From Stramenopiles sp. TOSAG23-2 (taxonomy: Eukaryota > Sar), in contig LT649576.1 in the NCBI GenBank assembly GCA_900128395.1, positions 1 through 19,687 on the forward strand: a stretch of 19,687 nt of DNA. The letters are read 5' to 3'. The translations under genes and the position numbers were made by a program. This document shows positions 16,205-19,687 of this stretch, one piece after another. Numbering within the stretch: the first letter of the stretch is position 1; every line of letters starts with the position of its first letter. Below the pieces are notes generated by a model. It was not told where the DNA came from. It ran no database searches and saw only the letters and a program-made list of their open reading frames with translations.

Positions 16205-17278
16205 ATGCAGTATGATGAAAGACGTATATAATAATAAATAATAAAATAGATTGTTTTTCTAACGATGATAACTCGTTTATCAACTAAAAGAATACTTATT
16301 TGTTAATATCAACTAAAATGTGTTTAATATAAAAAAAATAAACAACAATTTGCCACAAACAACAAAAAAACAAAAGTTATATATTTTCAAACAAGAAGAT
16401 GTGACAGATTCTACAAAACAATTAAAATAACAATAGAGCCTATATAATCAAATTAATATATATCAACTTTCGTATCTATATGTTAACAATAATACAAAAG
16501 TTGTTTAACCTCACTGTATCTATATATCACACACATATCTATATATATCACCCTTTTGTTGTATGAAAATTCCAATGGTATGTGCATGGTGCTTCGTGTT
16601 CATCCACAAGAAAATGTTTCGAGAGGGTAAAAATATGGAATTTAGAAGTATAGCGAAGATTCGTTCTTGATGTGCCGTGTGCTCTGACCAGCTGACGCCT
16701 TCCAGGCCTTCTTTCATCATTTGCCGCTGGAGATTGCTGGATTGATGCTAAACTCATCTTATAATATTGCGACGAGACTGAAAAATGAAACCTGAAAGAA
16801 GGTTGTAGTTATGCAAAAAAAAAAAAGAACGAATAGCACACGCGAAGAAAAGTGTGTGATGGAAATGCATCGTCATGTATGGCTTTTTGTGGCTTTTTAC
16901 GAACCCCCTATTTGCAATCATGACGATGGTATGCATGTATCTTTCATCACAGTGTACTTCATCATATTTTTTCACACAGATTTGGCCTCTATTGTATTAT
17001 GGTTATGTACACATCTGAAATATCTATAATAATACCTTATTATGAATTTAGGCTAGCCAGCTTGGCGAAAGGAGAAAAACTTCTCTTTCTTCTTCAAAAT
17101 AACAACAACATCAACAACAACAACCATTAAATTATTTACAAGGATATAAGTTCATTTATAGCATTATGCATTATGGTATTATATGTATATTTATATTCCA
17201 TATACAATAAACGAATTAAAACAGTGAAAGGCATTGCATTAATATATACTAGGCGATATATCATTAAATAATATAAAA
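16205..17278. other. Intergenic region between the 123-aa gene and TSTD2
   Basis: About 1.07 kb. 16205-16545 is A-rich with no ORF. 16548-16757 carries a weak minus-strand 69-aa frame, listed separately. Upstream of that frame on the minus strand are CTTTCTTTCAG-type acceptors (near 16790-16805). 16810-17278 is AT-rich with AACAACA runs near 17100 and nothing recognised. Confidence 0.45.
16548..16757 (-). CDS. Possible small 69-aa protein
   Basis: The ATG at 16757 opens a 69-codon frame (MSLASIQQSPAANDERRPGR at the start) ending TGA at 16548. The first half is richer in GC and hydrophilic, like a coding segment. The second half (about 41-69) is less convincing. On the minus strand, pyrimidine-rich CAG acceptor-like sites lie 20-45 bases before the ATG, so it may be an internal or second exon. 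No family is recognised. An overlapping frame from 16720 makes the strand and frame uncertain. Confidence 0.3.
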   Translation of the reverse strand: MSLASIQQSPAANDERRPGRRQLVRAHGTSRTNLRYTSKFHIFTLSKHFLVDEHEAPCTYHWNFHTTKG

Positions 17279-18691
17279 ATGTACAAAGTAGTATTGTTTT
17301 ATAAATATATCAAATTAAATGCAAAAAATGAATCAGAAAAACAAATTAATTTAGGAGAAAAATTAGGGCTTTCTGGACGTATATTAATAGCTGAAGAAGG
17401 TATTAATGGGACTGTTGCTTCGTTAGCAAGAACAGAAACGCATAGTAATAACAACAACAATTGCCCGTTGGATGAATATATAAAATTAATGTCAGAAGAT
17501 ATACGCTTTAAAGATGTTGGTTGGAAAGTATCATTTTCAAATGTTGAACCATTTCCTGATTTTGTTGTTAAAAATCAAAAAACAATTATTAGTACAGGAA
17601 ATTATATTATTCCTCCACCAAATCCAGAAACATTTCCTGGCGGAAAACATTTAAAACCGGAAGAATTTCATAATGAATTGACAAAAGCATTAACAACACA
17701 TAAAGATGATTATGTTGTATTGGATGTTCGTAACAATCAAGAACATTTAATTGGTAATTTTCAAGGTAGTATTAATCCGAAAACACGTTTCTTCAGTGAA
17801 TGGCCAACATATATTGAAAAAAATTTAACATCAATCAAAGATAAGAAAATTTTAATGTATTGTACAGGTGGTATACGATGTGAAAAAGCAAGTGCATTTT
17901 TAAAATCAAAAGGATGTGAAGATGTTTCCCAATTACAAGGTGGTATTCATCGTTATTTAGAAACATATGAGAATGATGGTGGTGGTTATTGGGTTGGTAA
18001 AAATTTTGTATTTGATAAACGTGTTACACAACCAACCTCAGCTGCATCATCAAAAATTATTGTTGGAAAATGTTTTGAATGTAAAGATCCATTTGATGAA
18101 ATTGATGGTAGTACAGTATGCACTGTATGCCGTGATCATGTAATAGTATGTGGAAATTGTAAAATAAAATGCAAAAATGTTTATTATTGCAATAATCATT
18201 TATATTTAAAAGGAAAATATTATTATTTTATTGACAAATTTTCCATCGAAGAGTTAGAAATACAAATGAAAGAATTAAAAACAATTCATGAACAAATGTT
18301 AATGTTACCAACATCATCAACATCATCAACATCAATAACAACAACAACAACAACAGCAAATAATACGAATATTAATAATAATGATAACGTAATAATAAAT
18401 CATAAAAAGAAAAAGATAAATAATAATAATAATACTAGCAATGATGATTATGGTGCACCTCATCCAAAACGTATGAAAAAGAATATAAATAAAGAAAAAC
18501 GAAAACAAGGTACTAAAAAATTTAAAAACAAAAGACGTACTATTATGAAACAAATAACTAAAATTGAAAATCGTATAAAAAATTTAAAAAATGGTACATG
18601 TAGGATTGATATAAATGAAAAATGTCGTACGTGCATGAAAAATACAATGGAATGTAATGGAGAATGTTGGGGATTTTGGTCTAAAAAGTAA
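17279..18691 (+). CDS. TSTD2: TSTD2/TrhO-type rhodanese-domain protein
   Basis: The protein has 470 aa. The N-terminal acylphosphatase-like domain (about 1-110; VVLFYKYIKL, GRILIAEEGINGTVA) is followed by a rhodanese domain (about 125-235) with VVLDVRN and the active loop CTGGIR (catalytic C195, followed by C201 EKAS), then GGIHRYLE. This order is that of bacterial TrhO (YceA), which makes 5-hydroxyuridine at tRNA position 34, and of animal TSTD2. A Cys-rich zinc-binding-like block follows (C265, C268, C281, C284, C291, C294, C298, C304), as in TSTD2. The tail is unusual: a Thr/Ser/Asn-repeat linker (about 345-390), a basic Lys/Arg run, and a second Cys group (C441, C449, C452, C459, C463) ending ECWGFWSKK. 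Activity on tRNA in eukaryotes is inference. No intron is needed. Confidence 0.93.
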   Translation: MYKVVLFYKYIKLNAKNESEKQINLGEKLGLSGRILIAEEGINGTVASLARTETHSNNNNNCPLDEYIKLMSEDIRFKDVGWKVSFSNVEPFPDFVVKNQKTIISTGNYIIPPPNPETFPGGKHLKPEEFHNELTKALTTHKDDYVVLDVRNNQEHLIGNFQGSINPKTRFFSEWPTYIEKNLTSIKDKKILMYCTGGIRCEKASAFLKSKGCEDVSQLQGGIHRYLETYENDGGGYWVGKNFVFDKRVTQPTSAASSKIIVGKCFECKDPFDEIDGSTVCTVCRDHVIVCGNCKIKCKNVYYCNNHLYLKGKYYYFIDKFSIEELEIQMKELKTIHEQMLMLPTSSTSSTSITTTTTTANNTNINNNDNVIINHKKKKINNNNNTSNDDYGAPHPKRMKKNINKEKRKQGTKKFKNKRRTIMKQITKIENRIKNLKNGTCRIDINEKCRTCMKNTMECNGECWGFWSKK

Positions 18692-18744
18692 AAAAAATAT
18701 AAAATTTTTTATAAAAAATGTAAAATATTTACACACCGTCATGA

Positions 18745-18777
18745 ATCGAGAAACGTAACGACGTACACCTTCGTATC
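18745..18777. repeat. CGTACG-type 3' element, copy 2
   Basis: ATCGAGAAACGTAACGACGT followed by ACACCTTCGTATC, about 54 bp after the TSTD2 stop. It aligns with 11361-11392 with few gaps. Confidence 0.55.
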
Positions 18778-18918
18778 ATTATCATTAAATATTATTTTTT
18801 GTTTTTAAAATCGTACGAAGTTCGTAAAATACATTTCATCCATCATTTAAAATATATTATATTTCATGTTGTGTATATAAATATTTTTTCTCTTTCCTTT
18901 CTCTCCCTCGCGCTGCAG

Positions 18919-19055
18919 TATATTCTAAATCCGTCGCTGAAAATTCGCTTGCGAGTGTTAAAAGATCCTGGCAAAAACTTATTGACCCTAAACAATCTGA
19001 ACTACAAGGCATACTACTAATCATAGATAGACGACTATATACACACATGTTTTGA
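18919..19055 (+). CDS. Possible 3'-terminal exon, about 45 codons
   Basis: A pyrimidine-rich tract (18886-18915) ends in GCTGCAG at 18912-18918, a strong 3' splice-site shape. Read from base 18918, the frame gives VYSKSVAENSLASVKRSW, then a continuation to TGA at 19055 with normal amino-acid composition (QKLIDPKQSELQGILLIIDR). No ATG lies in this frame after the last upstream stop (18825-18827), so it would need an upstream exon that I cannot find. The opposite strand is also open here (a frame of about 64 codons from ATG 19049), so the coding strand is unsure. Confidence 0.25.
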
Positions 19056-19687
19056 TGTCGTCTAGGGCATATATATATATAAAATACGTTAAAAAATGTG
19101 TACATGTTGCAAATCATATGGTTCGAATTTACAGCAATAATAAAAATTAAAAACAATAGTGTCCTGTGTTATTTTATTAATTTTTGCTTGCTTTTCTATA
19201 CTTCAATTGTATCAAAAAATACAAACCTCTCTCCCAGAGCACAGGAATGGCATATTTAATTTTCATCATCATCATCAAAATCGGTCAAAAAAAGCAATAC
19301 TGTGCTGTTATAAACATAAATTAAAACTACACAGTATATGGAGAATTTTTGGCCCGGCTTCTCACTTCTTACATCGATTTCTTACCCTATCAACTGACCA
19401 ATAATTTATACTTGAATTGGAAATTAGAATATCAGAAAACTTCTCATCGGATGAGTTCACCATTATTATTTTAAGTTCTAAGAATGAATTTACGAAATAA
19501 AATATATATTTATAAACATAAAAATAGATATACATGCAGAGGAAGTACGAATCAAAATGCGAACCAGTAATAATAAGAGGAAGTAAATTGAGAATTGGTA
19601 ATAATAGATTAATTAAATTGAAAAAAAAAAACACAAGATGTTGTTTCGTACGATCAGTAAACAAAAATGTATTTTGCAACAATCCAT

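Larger units (their letters stand above)
18692..19687. other. Right-end region with unresolved exon-like islands
   Basis: About 1 kb. 18692-18900 is the TSTD2 3' flank with CGTACG-type motifs. 18919-19055 is a less AT-rich island open on both strands. 19060-19380 is AT-rich with a (CAT)n-like patch near 19263. 19389-19463 on the minus strand has a short frame followed by a donor-like GTAAGA. The window ends before any of these can be resolved. Confidence 0.4.

Noticed and set aside
16754-17029. Opposed 72-73 codon frames upstream of TSTD2
   Set aside because: The frames on the two strands overlap, have weak composition and lack recognisable motifs; they are probably promoter or UTR sequence.
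19108-19136. GGTTCGAAT, which resembles the T-loop of a tRNA
   Set aside because: The flanking bases do not form the 5-bp T-stem, and no acceptor, D or anticodon arms fit around it.
1-19687. CRISPR array, insertion sequence or bacterial operon
   Set aside because: There are no regularly spaced repeats, transposase, terminal inverted repeats or Shine-Dalgarno-linked genes. The intron and KRI1 show that the DNA is eukaryotic.

Overview
The window reads as nuclear DNA of a strongly AT-rich, gene-dense unicellular eukaryote. It holds long, mostly intron-free genes on both strands, and TAA is the usual stop, with TAG and probably TGA also used as stops. One clear spliceosomal intron (85 bp, GTAAGT...CAG) is visible, and low-complexity Asn/Thr/Asp runs occur inside proteins. 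No bacterial operon signals are seen. A free-living protist fits best. A stramenopile-like flagellate is my guess from the general look of the adenosine kinase and sulfatase, but the lineage is inference.

Layout, left to right: (1) an IQ-motif plus zinc-ribbon protein (+), probably running off the left edge; (2) a type I membrane protein with furin-like Cys-rich repeats (-); (3) an iduronate-2-sulfatase-like enzyme (-) with one intron and altered active-site residues; (4) a secreted or membrane Cache-domain fragment (-) that stops inside the domain; (5) a 646-aa unrecognised basic, Tyr/Pro/Lys-rich protein (+); (6) a 389-aa unrecognised protein with a small N-terminal globular part and a basic low-complexity tail (+); (7) the ribosome-biogenesis factor KRI1 (-); (8) adenosine kinase (+); (9) a 123-aa unknown protein (-); (10) a weak 69-aa ORF (-); (11) a TSTD2/TrhO-type rhodanese with Cys clusters (+). 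The right end holds coding-like islands that may be exons of unresolved genes.

The genes do not form one pathway. Recognisable housekeeping genes (KRI1, ADK, TSTD2) sit beside lineage-specific surface or secreted proteins (Cys-rich receptor-like protein, sulfatase-like protein, Cache fragment, all on the minus strand between 1896 and 6585). I see no mobile element, CRISPR array, rRNA or tRNA.

The points most worth a second look are: the sulfatase that keeps its formylglycine motif but lacks other catalytic residues; the truncated Cache gene next to it; a palindromic CGTACG motif concentrated outside genes, including a roughly 32-bp element shared downstream of two unrelated genes at matching distance from the stop codon; a local tandem duplication between KRI1 and ADK; and several coding-like stretches without a start codon that suggest missed exons. 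I did not find a system I can confidently call new.
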